Shown here in pieces: positions 25,560 to 35,330 of a DNA stretch of 64,000 nt; position 1 is the stretch's first letter; each line of letters starts with the position of its first letter. The notes under the pieces are model-generated. The model did no database searches. It was not told where the DNA came from and saw only the letters and a list, made by a program, of their open reading frames with translations. Both the position numbers and the translations under genes were made by a program. The stretch comes from Micropterus salmoides (Eukaryota; Chordata; Actinopteri; Centrarchiformes; Centrarchidae): positions 4,962,433 to 5,026,432 of the forward strand of contig NW_024044681.1 of assembly GCF_014851395.1 (NCBI RefSeq), in the 5' to 3' direction.

Positions 25560-28500
25560 CTGTAGGTTCACAGACAGCTGTGTCAATACTACAAATACCT
25601 CATACTATATTAAAACAAATACTACACGTCACATGAGAGTATTTATAGTTATACTGGTATTTGTTCTAGTTACAGTACTGCGAATAAATACTGAGAAATA
25701 TATTACAGGTACATTAGTAAACAGTGATTAATCAGATCAGTGGATATTTACAGGGATGAGGTGGCTGGACGGCAGGTTGAAGGCCTGAGCGATCGCGACG
25801 GCCATCTCATATTTAGTCATCTGCTCTTTACCTGAGAAATGAAAGATTCCTCTGATAGACGGGTCCTGGAAGAGAGACAGGCGGGCAGTGAGTGAGACAG
25901 GCAGGCAGAGAGACAGGCAGAGAGACAGGCAGGCGGGAAGAGAGACAGACAGGTAGAGAGACAGACAGACAGCTGCCCACCTGTCTCCTTCTCTCGGACA
26001 GCTTCCTGCAGACAGCAGCGACGTCCCGGGTGTCGGTGGGGAACCTCTGCTGGCAGTGATCCAGGGTGCAGCTCTCTGACGCCTCCTGGACTTTCAGCCA
26101 CAGCGATGTCACGGCGCTCTCTGACACCGACTCCACCTCCCCGAACAGAACCGGCACCCGCAGCACCACTGCACCTGAGACAGAGACAGGAAATGAGAAC
26201 ACAGACAGGTGAGAGTCAGAGACAGGTGAGGGACACAGACAGGTGAGAGTCAGAGACAGGTACCTGGACAGTGTCTCAGTGTCTCTCTCTCTCCCTCCAG
26301 TTTGCTGCGTCCATAAACGTTCAGAGGATTGGGACTGTCGTCTTCTCCGTACGGAGGATTCCTGCCATCGAACACATAGTCGGTGCTGATGTAGAGGAAG
26401 AACGCTCCGCAGACAGCTGCACACGTCATCATCATCACCAAAGACACAACACATAAATCGTGAAAGAAAAGCAGAAAAAAGATAAGTTCAAGTTTATTTA
26501 GATAACACATTTAAAAACAACACTAGTTGACTATAGTCTATAGCAACATCACCTTCACTGTGTGTACCTCTGTGTGTATATTGTGTAGTGGCCGCCCACC
26601 CTGAGTCATGGTTCTGCTCGAGGTTTCTGCCTCTTAAAGGAAGTTTTTCCTTGCCTCTGTCTCCTAGTGCTGCTCTTGGTGGGAACTGTTGGGCTTCTGT
26701 AAATAGCATCACAGAGTACGGTCTAGACCTGCTCTTTATGAAAAGCGCTGTGAGATAACTGTTGTTGTGATTTGGTGCTATATAAATAAAATTCAATTGA
26801 ATTGACCAAAGTGCTTTCCAACAAATATACATGACAACAGTAGAAAAAGTAATAAATTAAATAAATGTCACTACTCAACTCTGTTTGAAACATGTGGCCT
26901 GTACCGACGAAGAGGAAGAAGCAGACAGCTGCCACATATTATCCACAAAACAAACCCAGAGGGATCAATAATAATAATAATAATCAGCTTTATGTCTTCC
27001 TGATCGCTGCTGACACCTGATCACAGTCACACACACGGTCTCCTGTTAACTAACATGTAAAACCTTCAGATGGATTGTGATGGACAGAGAGCAGAGCACA
27101 GCTGGATCTGATTTCAATTTCAATTCAATTTCAATTTCAATTTTATTTATATAGCGACAAATCGCAGCAATGTTATTTACAGAAGCCCAAGAATTCCCAC
27201 CAAGAGCAGCACTAGGCGACAGAGGCAAGGAAAAACTTTCACTGTGTGAACACATTTTATTATTAAACCATTCCTGATCACACACCTGCCTCCTTCGCGA
27301 GCGTGCTCGTGGCATGCACATTGAGATTTACAGCAGCTTCAGTGTGTCTCTCCACAACATCTGGACGTCTCTCGGCTGCACAGTGGACAATCACATCAGG
27401 CTGAAAGAGATATTCAGAACATTAAATGTTTATCACAGCCACGTTTCTTTAAAAACAAGAATATAGTACAGTGCCGTATACAGTGTCCAGTACAGTGTCG
27501 TATACAGTGCGCAGTACAGTGTCGTATACAGTGTCCAGTACAGTGCGCTATACAGTGCGCAGTACAGTGTCCAGTACAGTGCGCTATACAGTGCGCAGTA
27601 CAGTGTCGTATACAGTGTCCAGTACAGTGCGCTATACAGTGTGCTATACAGTGTGCAGTACAGTGTCCAGTACAGTGCGCTATACAGTGCGCAGTACAGT
27701 GTCGTATACATTGTCCAGTACAGTGCGCTATACAGTGCGCAGTACAGTGTCCAGTACAGTGTCCAGTACAGTGCGCTATACAGTGCGCAGTACAGTGTGC
27801 AGTACAGTGTCCAGTACAGTGCGCAGTACAGTGTCGTATACAGTGTCCAGTACAGTGCGCTATACAGTGCGCAGTACAGTGTCCAGTACAGTGTCGTATA
27901 CAGTGCGCAGTACAGTGTCGTATACAGTGTCCAGTACAGTGCGCTATACAGTGCGCAGTACAGTGTCCAGTACAGTGCGCTATACAGTGCGCAGTACAGT
28001 GTCGTATACAGTGCGCAGTACAGTGTCGTATACAGGGTCCAGTACAGTGCGCTATACAGTGCGCAGTACAGTGTCGTATACAGGGTCCAGTACAGTGCGC
28101 TATACAGTGCGCAGTACAGTGTCGTATACAGGGTCCAGTACAGTGCGCTATACAGTGCGCAGTACAGTGTCCAGTACAGTGTCGTATACAGTGCGCAGTA
28201 CAGTGTCGTATACAGTGTCCAGTACAGTGCGCTATACAGTGTCCAGTACAGTGCGCTATACAGTGCGCAGTACAGTGCGCTATACAGTGCGCAGTACAGT
28301 GCGCTATACAGTGCGCAGTACAGTGTCCAGTACAGTGCGCAGTACAGTGTCGTATACAGTGCGCAGTACAGTGTGCAGTACAGTGTTGTATACAGTGCGC
28401 AGTACAGTGTCCAGTACAGTGTCGTATACAGTGTCGTATACAGTGCGCAGTACAGTGTGCAGTACAGTGCGCAGTACAGTGTCCAGTACAGTGTCGTATA

Positions 28501-31500
28501 CAGTGTCGTATACAGGGTCCAGTACAGTGGTGTATACAGTGCGCAGTACAGTGCGCAGTACAGTGCGCAGTACAGTGCGCAGTACAGTGCGCAGTACAGT
28601 GTCCAGTACAGTGCGCAGTACAGTGTCGTATACAGTGCGCAGTACAGTGTCGTATACAGTGCGCAGTACAGTGTCGTATACAGTGCGCAGTACGGTGTCG
28701 TATACAGTGCGCAGTACGGTGTCGTATACAGTGCGCAGTACAGTGCACTATACAGTGCGCAGTACAGTGCGCGGTACAGTGTCCAGTACAGTGCCCGGTA
28801 CAGTGTCCAGTACAGTGCCCGGTACAGTGTCATATACAGTGTCGTATACAGTGCGCAGTACAGTGTCGTATACAGTGCGCAGTACAGTGTCGTATACAGT
28901 GCGCAGTACAGTGTGCAGTACAGTGTCGTATACAGTGTGCAGTACAGTGTCGTATACAGTGTGCAGTACAGTGTCGTATACAGTGTGCAGTACCTTGTAC
29001 TCTTGCAGTAGTCCTCTGACAGCGTCCTCATCTGTGAGGTCACAGCGGAGGAGGCGGGGTCTGGCTCTTCTGTATCCAGTCCCGATAACCAACCAGCCGC
29101 TGCTCTGAAACTCACTGCAGACAGCTCGACCCAGAAGACCAGTTGCCCCGGTAACTAGGACTGTAGGAGCCGGGACCACAGCCTCCTCCTGGAGTAAACA
29201 ACACTGCATCAGTACTATAATGAGGGCTAACAACCCTTAACACATCAGGACCAGGACCACAGCCTCCTCCTGGAATCCACACTACATAAGTACTGCAAAG
29301 TAGTACTACAATTACTACTACATTTAGTTTCTGTGAGTGTCCTTGGTTCTTTAAACTGTAATTTAAACTGTAAAGGCAGTTCAGACTAAAAGAACAAGTT
29401 CTTAAAACTCTCCAGCTCAAATAACACAGTATCAATCATGCAAGTACAACAGAATACAAGACGTAAAATAATGTAGAATAAACAATAATACTGTGGTAGA
29501 CACAGTAATGAACAGCGACGGTTCTGCAGCTCAAATATTAGGGCTGTTCCCGACTTAGGATTTACATAATCGAATCACAATCGTCTAGTCTTGCCTATAG
29601 TCGACCAATAGTCGATTCATGTGTGTTTTTGTGCGAGCCTAATGGCCTATTTATACTCCTGCGTAGGGTCTACGTGCGTACCTAGGCCGTACGCTACGCA
29701 CGTAGCCATGCATTTATAATTGTGCGTAGGTGTGTCCGTCATTCTGCAATTAGCAGTAGCGCTACAGCGTCCACTGTGTCGACCTTTGCCGGCCGAGCAT
29801 GCTAACTTCCGGTTTAGCCCTCCGCTAACGTAAATGGGGGTAAAATTGTATACGTGCGGCTAGTGTATCGTTTTCCAATGTTATTGACCGAATGGATCAC
29901 ATTCTGATAGCGAAACGAGTCATTTCGCTTGGGTTGCGACGGTCAAATATATTGATTCACTGTGTTACAGCCGCCGTTTTGCCCCCTAGTAAATGTTACT
30001 TCAAAGCGCGGGGTATTGCGAGGCTACCAATCGCAGCGCTTACGGTCCGCGTCGACTCGACGTGTTGTTACATTTCTGAGGAGGAGCACGTCAGGCGACG
30101 GTGTAGGTGACGGCGTAGGCTAGGGGGCTATACAGAGGCTACGCCTTGACGCTGAAGTATAAACTGCACTTAAGCTTAAGTCGCTTAAGTCTCTCTCTCT
30201 CTCTCTCTCTCCCCCTCTCTCCCCCCAGCTGCATGCACATCACGGTTCCTCGCACGTCTATTTCAAGTAGTCGGCCATTTCAATTAAATATTATTTGTGT
30301 GGCCCATCAACGTTGATAAATTATCCAAAAGTCCCACGAGGTGCGGACAACTCGGCACAACACCGGTGAAGCCGGAGCTCCGTCTCTCCTGCCACTACAC
30401 ACTCACACGCTACGCCCACACATGACATGACGACCCAGTGTTAGGGTTACAATTCTGGATTTATTCACGCACTTTAAAAACATGTATTGAACATTTTTTT
30501 TCCTTTTTACATTTTTATTTACAGCATTAAACGTTGAAATGTATACTGCAGTAGGCTGTATATTAACTTATTGGGAGAAAACTGATAGTTGAATTTGCTC
30601 AGATTATTAGGGCCCGAGCACGACCGTGCGAGGTCCCTATTGAATTTGCTCAGATTATTAGGGCCCGAGCACGACCGTGCGAGGTCCCTATTGAATTTGC
30701 TCAGATTATTAGGGCCCGAGCACGACCGTGCGAGGTCCCTATTGAATTTGCTCAGATTATTAGGGCCCGAGCACGACCGTGCGAGGTCCCTATTGAATTT
30801 GCTCGGATTTTTTTTTTTTTTTTTTTTTTTGCAAAGTAGGCTCAACTGACATGGCCTAAACATACATCGAAAACTCACCAAAATTTGCAAACATGTCAGA
30901 ACCGGTGAAAAATTTCGTATTTTATCGGTTTCGCGCATGGGCGTGGCAAAATGACTCGCTAGCGCCACCTTGAAAATTGGAAAAAATTAGCCCCTCGTTC
31001 ACGTTCAACCTACATGCACGATATTTTCTGGGGACATGTATCATATCAAGACGCACAAAAAAGCCTCAAGAACCCATAGCCTAAAGTCAACAGGAAGTCG
31101 GCCATTTTGAATTTTACGTCAAATTTTGGATGATTTACACACTTCATACTTTAACCAACTCCTCCTAGGGATTTAGTCCAACCGACCTCAAATTTCTGCT
31201 GTGCCTTCTAAAGGCACTGAAGATGAAAAGTTGTGCTATCTGTGAGTTTTCGTCAATGGGCGTGTCCGTGGCGTGGCGTCAAAGATCAACTCTTCGCCAT
31301 GACACAGGAAGTTGTTGTAACTTCAGTGTACATGCTCACATCTGCACAAAAATGTACGTGCTTGATAACTCTCACACCCCGAACACATCTACAAGCCAAT
31401 ATTCATTTATATTCACAGCGCCAAGTGCTATGTAGCGCCACAAAGGGGACACAAGAAGTGACGTATAACACCTTCATTCAGCGTCTCGAAGCGCGTAGCA

Positions 31501-32326
31501 AATTCACAGCCGCACCGGCAGAGCTCCAGAATATGCAACGTGGCCGTCTCACGCGCGGACGCGCTACAAGTGCGAGGGCCCGCCCAACGCTGCTTGCAGC
31601 TTTAATGTTTTTAACTGAATCCTGGTTCCAAACTAATGAGCCAGCTGGCTGAACTGTGTCCTCCTCAGTATGATTGATCCAGCAGACCCAGGGTCAGTAG
31701 TCATGGTGGTGGCCTAGTGAGTGTGCACAGGAAGAACTTGTCATCTCCTTACTTTGAAACTTGGAGGCCTGCAACCAACCATACTTGTTAGAATTTATCG
31801 CTTCCCAAACTTGGCTGGAGGATTTAATCTACTTTATTCTCTGGTTTTAATATTACCCAATGTTCATGCAACTGACTTTGTAAGTATAAGGTGTAAATTT
31901 AAGTTTCTGCAGCTAGTAAATGGGTCGGTAAAGAAATCGTAGTAGTAAATAAACACTCTGGGCTGAATAAATATTTATTCTTGTGTGATGAAACTTTCTT
32001 AATATTCGGAGTATAAATGAAAACTAGTGTTCTGTTTACACATTTTCATGGTGGGAAAGAAATTTAAGACTGGAATTAAATCCTGCACCGAGACCTGTCT
32101 GCACCGGGACCTGCCTGCACCGAGACCTGCCTGCACCGGGACCTGCCTGCACCGGGACCTGCCTGCACCGGGACCTGTCTGCACCGGGACCTGCCTGCTG
32201 CTCCGGGTGCGCCGCCCTCTGCTAGCCGTTAGCACGGTTAGCAGTTTACAGGTGAGTGTTTACCTGAACCAGCTGCACGCGGCCCGGGCTGAAGATAATC
32301 CTCAATTCTGCGCCTGCGCGGTTCAT
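25386..32326 (-). CDS. mat2b: Methionine adenosyltransferase 2 beta subunit, 7 exons
   Basis: Regulatory subunit of MAT II; it binds the catalytic MAT2A protein, which makes S-adenosylmethionine from methionine and ATP, and tunes its activity in cytosol and nucleus. Coding exons on the minus strand: 32264-32326, 28994-29188, 27286-27400, 26264-26416, 25981-26174, 25752-25865, 25386-25559; together 1008 nt, 335 aa plus stop. All introns are GT-AG and phases agree. The product is an extended SDR-like, dTDP-rhamnose-reductase-like fold: GxxGxxG at about 35-41 (TGATGLLG), AAERRPDVVE near 94-103, YISTDYVFDG at 133-142, and a YxxxK pair at Y159/K163. It ends DKRWRQTVFH, as I recall for mammalian MAT2B (334 aa). 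ATG has A at -3. The gene looks intact; its oddity is the number of tandem arrays in introns and 3' UTR. Confidence 0.95.
25752..25865 (-). CDS. mat2b: mat2b exon 6
   Basis: 114 nt, 38 codons: DPSIRGIFHFSGKEQMTKYE and on to PSSHLIP. Acceptor TTCCAG|GAC, donor CCT|GTAAAT. The exon keeps frame and length with the mammalian protein. Confidence 0.9.
25866..25980. repeat. GACAGGCAG-type repeat filling mat2b intron 5
   Basis: The 115-bp intron is mostly degenerate GACAGGCAGGCRGAGA units on the plus strand. Splice sites at both ends remain GT and AG on the minus strand. Confidence 0.75.
25981..26174 (-). CDS. mat2b: mat2b exon 5
   Basis: 194 nt; reads GAVVLRVPVLFGEVESVSES then DHCQQRFPTDTRDVAAVCR. 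Acceptor CTCAG|GTG, donor ACAG|GTGGGC. Ends in phase 0. Confidence 0.92.
26182..26262. repeat. GACAGGTGAGAGTCAGA repeat in mat2b intron 4
   Basis: Short degenerate array of a GACAGGTGAG(A/G)G-type unit fills most of the 89-bp intron 4. Confidence 0.7.
26264..26416 (-). CDS. mat2b: mat2b exon 4 (YxxxK motif)
   Basis: 153 nt; contains YISTDYVFDGRNPPYGEDD and NVYGRSKLEGE with the conserved tyrosine and lysine of the fold. Acceptor GTGCAG|CTG, donor CCAG|GTACCT. Ends in split codon G|GT. Confidence 0.92.
26491..26830. mobile_element. Two nested LINE 3' tails in mat2b intron 3
   Basis: An outer tail reads AAGTTTATTTAGATAACACATT...AAAACAAC, is interrupted, and resumes at about 26804 as ACCAAAGTGCTTTCCAAC. 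The same tail is uninterrupted at 43979-44035. The insert, about 26521-26803, is a plus-oriented L2-like tail with CCCACCCTGAGTCATGGTTC, CCTTGCCTCTGTCTCCTAGTG and a terminal AATTCAATTGAATTG repeat. Confidence 0.65.
27105..27240 (-). mobile_element. Deleted L2-like LINE tail in mat2b intron 3
   Basis: Starts in TTTCAATTTCAATT simple repeat, then TTTATTTATATAGCGACAAATC, and then jumps to TTATTTACAGAAGCCCAA and CAGAGGCAAGGAAAAACTT. Compared with 33390-33500 an internal piece is missing. Confidence 0.65.
27286..27400 (-). CDS. mat2b: mat2b exon 3
   Basis: 115 nt; begins PDVIVHCAAERRPDVVE, ends in split codon G|CT. Acceptor CTTTCAG|CCT, donor GCAG|GTGTGT. The block is nearly identical to the mammalian protein. 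Confidence 0.92.
27465..28993. repeat. 12-bp minisatellite filling mat2b intron 2
   Basis: About 127 tandem 12-bp units with core TACAGTG; common variants are AGTACAGTGTCC, AGTACAGTGTCG and TATACAGTGCGC. A 48-bp higher-order unit (four monomers, marked by TACAGGGTCC) repeats at 28031, 28079 and 28127. Because the unit is a multiple of three, several frames on both strands stay open for over 1.3 kb and give tetrapeptide-repeat translations; these are artefacts. The array makes up about 96% of intron 2 (27401-28993) and abuts the exon 2 donor. Confidence 0.95.
28994..29188 (-). CDS. mat2b: mat2b exon 2 (Rossmann nucleotide-binding loop)
   Basis: 65 codons, starting EEAVVPAP and carrying VLVTGATGLLGRAV. 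Acceptor CTCCAG|GAG; donor AAG|GTACTG. The intron's first bases are already a unit of the 12-bp minisatellite, which leaves a weak match to GTRAGT at +4 to +6. Confidence 0.92.
29550..30190. mobile_element. Nested DNA-element remnants in mat2b intron 1
   Basis: An outer repeat (AATCGAATCACAATCGTCTAG...ATAGTCGACCAATAGTCG) is followed by a segment that begins near CCTATTTATACTCCTGCGTAGG and ends near GACGCTGAAGTATAAACTGC. The two edges are imperfect inverted matches (TTTATACT.CTGCGT versus ACGCTGAAGTATAAA), as in a MITE. No coding region is present. A CT run follows at 30190-30210. Confidence 0.5.
30591..30807. repeat. 51-bp tandem repeat carrying a hairpin
   Basis: Four full copies plus a partial fifth of a 51-bp unit, starting GAATTTGCTCAGATTATTAG at 30591, 30642, 30693, 30744 and 30795. 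Copies are nearly identical. Each unit contains a hairpin-forming stretch, AGGGCCCGAGCACG...CGTGCGAGGTCCCT. There are no unique spacers, so it is not a CRISPR array. A poly-T run (about 30808-30830) follows. Confidence 0.95.
30808..31607. mobile_element. Dispersed non-coding repeat body
   Basis: The 51-bp array leads into about 800 bp with features I associate with an abundant teleost repeat: ACAGGAAGTCGGCCATTTTG, CGCCATGACACAGGAAGTTG, and a terminus GTGCGAGGGCCCGCCC then TGCTTGCAGCTTT. The terminus GTGCGAGGGCCCG mirrors the GGGCCCGAGCAC of the array, so the array may be an amplified left end. No transposase is visible. Confidence 0.55.
31605..31950 (+). pseudogene. LINE endonuclease fragment, plus strand
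   Basis: Broken frames read LTESWFQTNEPAG and later IYRFPNLAGGF, which resemble the TETW and YRPP motifs of the APE-type endonuclease of non-LTR retrotransposons. Stops and frame changes separate them. It lies in mat2b intron 1 in antisense. Confidence 0.5.
32083..32200. repeat. 16-bp GC-rich minisatellite in mat2b intron 1
   Basis: About seven copies of CTGCACCGGGACCTGC (with G/A and C/T variants). It lies just downstream, in gene direction, of mat2b exon 1, within the first 200 bp of intron 1. Confidence 0.9.
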
Positions 32327-32530
32327 CTTCGCTCTCTCTGATCAGACGGGTTTCTGATCGGTGTCACTGATCGATATCGATCACTCGGCGCCGCTCTGCT
32401 TCTCTGGTGCGCACTTTGTTCTCGAGCTCTTCCGCTTCCGCTTTTACGCGGATCAGCTGTTTGCCGTAAAGCAGCTGTCGCGGTGATGCTAGCTGGTTAG
32501 CATGCAGGCTACCAGACGTGAGAAGACACG
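32200..32530 (-). promoter_or_regulatory. CpG-rich probable mat2b promoter region
   Basis: The stretch around exon 1 has many CpG dinucleotides (for example GCGCCTGCGCGG, CTCGGCGCCGCTC, CTTTTACGCGGATC), unlike the rest of the window. No TATA box is placed with confidence. A CpG-island promoter for mat2b is inferred from position. Confidence 0.5.
32264..32326 (-). CDS. mat2b: mat2b coding exon 1 (isoform 1 type)
   Basis: Encodes 21 residues including ELRIIFSPGRVQLV, which aligns with the N-terminus of the human long isoform. Donor CAG|GTAAAC at 32263/32264, phase 0. It lies in a CpG-rich stretch that fits a promoter. Confidence 0.8.
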
Positions 32531-32717
32531 AGGAATAATGTGAAATGAAACGGAAGCTGAAAAGTCTTCTTGTGAAACAGGTTCCGTTTGGAGTCCCCGT
32601 GATGCGGGTCAGACTGACCTGAGACCTGATGTAGCAGGGACACCTGATCTGTCACAACACCGGTGTTTGAGCTGAAGTCGCTGAAAACAGGAAATAAAGA
32701 CACAAACATGAACTCAC

Positions 32718-32747
32718 CTCCGAACCTCCGACCTCAAGTCCAGGCAT
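32718..32747 (-). CDS. mat2b: Candidate alternative mat2b first exon
   Basis: On the minus strand ATG (32745-32747) opens ten codons, MPGLEVGGSE, ending GAG|GTGAGT, a near-consensus donor in phase 0. Splicing to exon 2 (starting EEAVV) would keep frame. As I recall, human MAT2B isoform 2 likewise swaps the first ~20 residues for a 10-residue start beginning MPEMPED before the same exon. The frame stays open upstream to an ATG at 33002 through a poly-Glu tract coded by CTC repeats at about 32835-32864, so a longer start is possible but less likely. Confidence 0.45.
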
Positions 32748-32834
32748 CTGATTCGGAGCCAGTCCAGAGAGCAGCAGAGACCAGCAGAGACCAGTAAAGC
32801 CTCTGCGCGCAGCAGGACCGTTCAAACAGCCCGT

Positions 32835-32864
32835 CTCCTCCTCCTCCTCCTCCTCCTCCTCCTC
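32835..32864. repeat. CTC trinucleotide run
   Basis: About ten CTC (GAG on the minus strand) triplets upstream of the candidate alternative mat2b exon. If transcribed, most likely 5' UTR. Confidence 0.85.
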
Positions 32865-33570
32865 CGTGTTCTTCTTCTCCTCCTTGTAGCGGCAGACTGG
32901 CGCGGTGCTGCCCTCCGCTGTTCCTCTTGTGCTTTTATCTACAGACACTTTGAGTTCTAAACCCAGCTCTCCTGCTCTGCTGCCAGACCCCCTGTACTTC
33001 ACAATTCTTAAAGTGTTGTAAAAGTTTCTTGGAACTTAAGTAATAAAAGAACCAGGAAGTAAAGACGTGATACAGGAAGCTGAATTAAACCATTTCAAGC
33101 AGTTTTCTACTGGTGATGTGGCTTTACTGACATTTCTCTGTTTCAGCGAATAAAAGGTGGAAAATGATCTTTTGGTCCTGGACAGCTCGTCAGCACCTCT
33201 CAGGTTCACATGACCGCTGTTCCTCATTCGCCAGTCACATCTTTGTCGTTTGACGCGGAGCTGCGCAGCACGGACTGCACGTGATGCATGCTGGGTTTTT
33301 TATTACTGATGTGTAGTTCGTGACAGAAACAAAACATGCAAAAGACACAGATAATTCAATTCAATTCACAAACAACAGTTATCTCACAGCGCTTTTCATA
33401 AAAGAGCAGGTCTAGACCGTACTCTGTGATGTTATTTACAGAAGCCCAACAGTTCCCACCAAGAGCAGCACTAGGAGACAGAGGCAAGGAAAAACTTCCT
33501 TTAAGAGGCAGAAACCTCGAGCAGAACCATGGCTCAGGGTGGGCGGCCATCTGCCTCGACCGGTTGGGGT

Positions 33571-33624
33571 GAGAGAGAGAGAGAGAGAGAGAGAGATGTA
33601 AGGAGAGAGAGAGAGAGATGTAAG

Positions 33625-33655
<31 letters not shown>

Positions 33656-33690
33656 AGAGGGGTGTAAGGAGAGAGAGAGGGGAGGGAGGC
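33571..33690. repeat. GA-rich microsatellite in LINE tail
   Basis: GAGA runs interrupted by TGTAAG, in the 3' tail of the L2-like element. Older tails at 5350 and 26570 lack a long run, so this is local expansion. Confidence 0.9.
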
Positions 33691-34290
33691 AGCCTACACA
33701 ATATCCACACAGAGGTACAGACAGTAAAGGTAATGTTGCTATAGACTAAATGAAAAATGGTACAGATATTTATAGTAGTGTTAATGATAACAATCATAAT
33801 GTTAATGATTATAATAACAATAATAACAATAAGACTAGCAACAGTAGTCGTTGCAGCAGAGGGTGTCGAGCAGGAACACGGGGGCAGCAGGTGACCCGCA
33901 ACCACAGATCCAGACTCCACAGCTCCAGAGCCAGAAAACCTGCAGGAAGTGATAGGAGGAGAGAGGAGAGACGAGAAAGCACAAGACTACCAGAAAGGGG
34001 AGAAGTTGTGTTAGTAACATGCAATAATGGGATGAGGTTGCATACAGAGGGAGAGAAAGTAGAGGAGAGAGGAGCTCAGTGCATCATGGGAAATCCCCCG
34101 GCAGTCTAGGCCTATAGCAGCATAACTAAGGGATGGTTCAGGACTCACCTGAGCCAGCCCTAACTATAAGCTTTATCAAAGAGGAAAGTCTTAAGCCTAC
34201 TCTTAAATGTGGAGATGGTGTCTGCCTCCTGAACCCAAACTGGAACCTGGTTCCACAGGAGAGGAGCTTGATAGCTGAACGCTCTGGCTC

Positions 34291-34773
34291 CTAGTCTACT
34301 TTTGGAGACTCTAGGAACCACAAGTAACCCTGCATTCTGGGGCGCAGTGCTCTGGTGGGGTAGTAAGGTACTATGAGCTCTTTAAGATAAGATGGTGCCT
34401 GACCATTAAGAGCTTTGTAGGTAAGAAGAATGATTTTAAATTCTATTCTGGATTTTACTGGAAGCCAATGCAAAGAAGCTAAAACAGGAGAAATGTGATC
34501 TCTTTTCCTGGTTCCTGTCAGAACACGTGCTGCAGCATTCTGGATCAGCTGAAGAGTCTTAATGGACTTTTTCGAGCAGCCTGATAATAAGGAATTGCAG
34601 TAATCCAGCCTAGAAGTAACAAATGCATGGACTAGTTTTTCTGCATCATTTTTAGACAGGATGTTCCTGATTTTCGCAATATTACGTAGGTGAAAAAAGG
34701 CGGTCCTTGAAATTTGCTTAATGTGAGACTTAAACGACATGTCCTGATCAAAGATAACTCCAAGATTCCTCAC
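34291..34773 (-). pseudogene. L2-like RT C-terminal domain
   Basis: Reads MRNLGVIFDQDMSFKSHI, then RLDYCNSLLSGCSKKSIK, LQLIQNAAARVLTGT and SLHWLPVKSRIEFKI. These are the familiar post-catalytic blocks of L2-like reverse transcriptases. It is one frame of the broken ORF2 of the 33356-38270 element. A 313-bp part (34399-34711) recurs at 48468-48780 with two differences by eye. Confidence 0.85.
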
Positions 34774-34811
34774 AGTGGTGCTGGAGGCCAGGTCGATGCC
34801 ATCAAGGGAAA

Positions 34812-35051
34812 CTATATTTTAGATAATGCGTCACGGAGGTGCTTGGGCCCCAGAACAATAACTTCAGTTTTATCTGAGTTTAACATTAGAAAATTACAGG
34901 TCATCCAGGTTTTAACATCCTGAAGGCACATTTGAAGTTTAGCTAACTGATGAGTTTCATCTGGCTTGATCGACAGATATAACTGAGTATCATCTGCATA
35001 ACAATGAAAGCTTATGGAATGTTTCCTGATAATATTGCCTAAAGGAAGCAT
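34812..35051 (-). pseudogene. L2-like RT catalytic core fragment
   Basis: Contains SFHCYADDTQLYLSIKP, with the YADD catalytic box of reverse transcriptase, then LNSDKTEVIVLGPK. The frame is separated by a shift from the following domain. Confidence 0.85.
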
Positions 35052-35330
35052 ATATAAAGTGAAGAGGATTGGTCCAAGGACAAATCCTTGAGGAACCCAT
35101 GAGTAACTTTGGCGTGCATGGAGGACTCATCGTTAACATGTACAAACTGAAATCGATCTGATAAATAGGACTTAAACCAGCTTAGAGCGTTCCTTTAATG
35201 CCAATGAAATATTCCAGTCTCTGCAATAGGATCTGATGGTCAATGGTATCAAATGCAGCACTAAGATCTAATAAAACCAGTACAGAGACAAGTCCTTTGT
35301 CTGATGCAATAAGGAGGTCATTAGTAATTT

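Noticed and set aside
24745..25731. Cys/Leu/Ser-rich open frames over the CTGT array
   Set aside because: Low-complexity translation of CTGT repeats; three overlapping frames are all open, as expected for such a repeat.
27414..29115. Very long open frames on both strands (444-560 codons) with tetrapeptide repeats
   Set aside because: They are all translations of the 12-bp minisatellite; a period divisible by three keeps frames open. No start context, no conserved domain, and the true mat2b exon 2 overlaps one end.
30591..30807. CRISPR-like array
   Set aside because: The repeats are contiguous with no unique spacers, and the DNA is eukaryotic.
30519..30968. Repeated LSKFNRDLARSCSGPNN protein
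   Set aside because: Translation of the 51-bp tandem array (51 is divisible by three), not a repeat protein.
32652..33002. Long N-terminal extension of mat2b with poly-Glu
   Set aside because: The frame is open to an ATG at 33002, but the Glu run is a CTC microsatellite and the sequence has no match to MAT2B; more likely 5' UTR. Kept only the short ten-codon start.
33529..33920. Arg/Glu-rich and Ser/Leu-rich frames
   Set aside because: Translation of the GA microsatellite in the LINE tail and of AT-rich sequence beside it.
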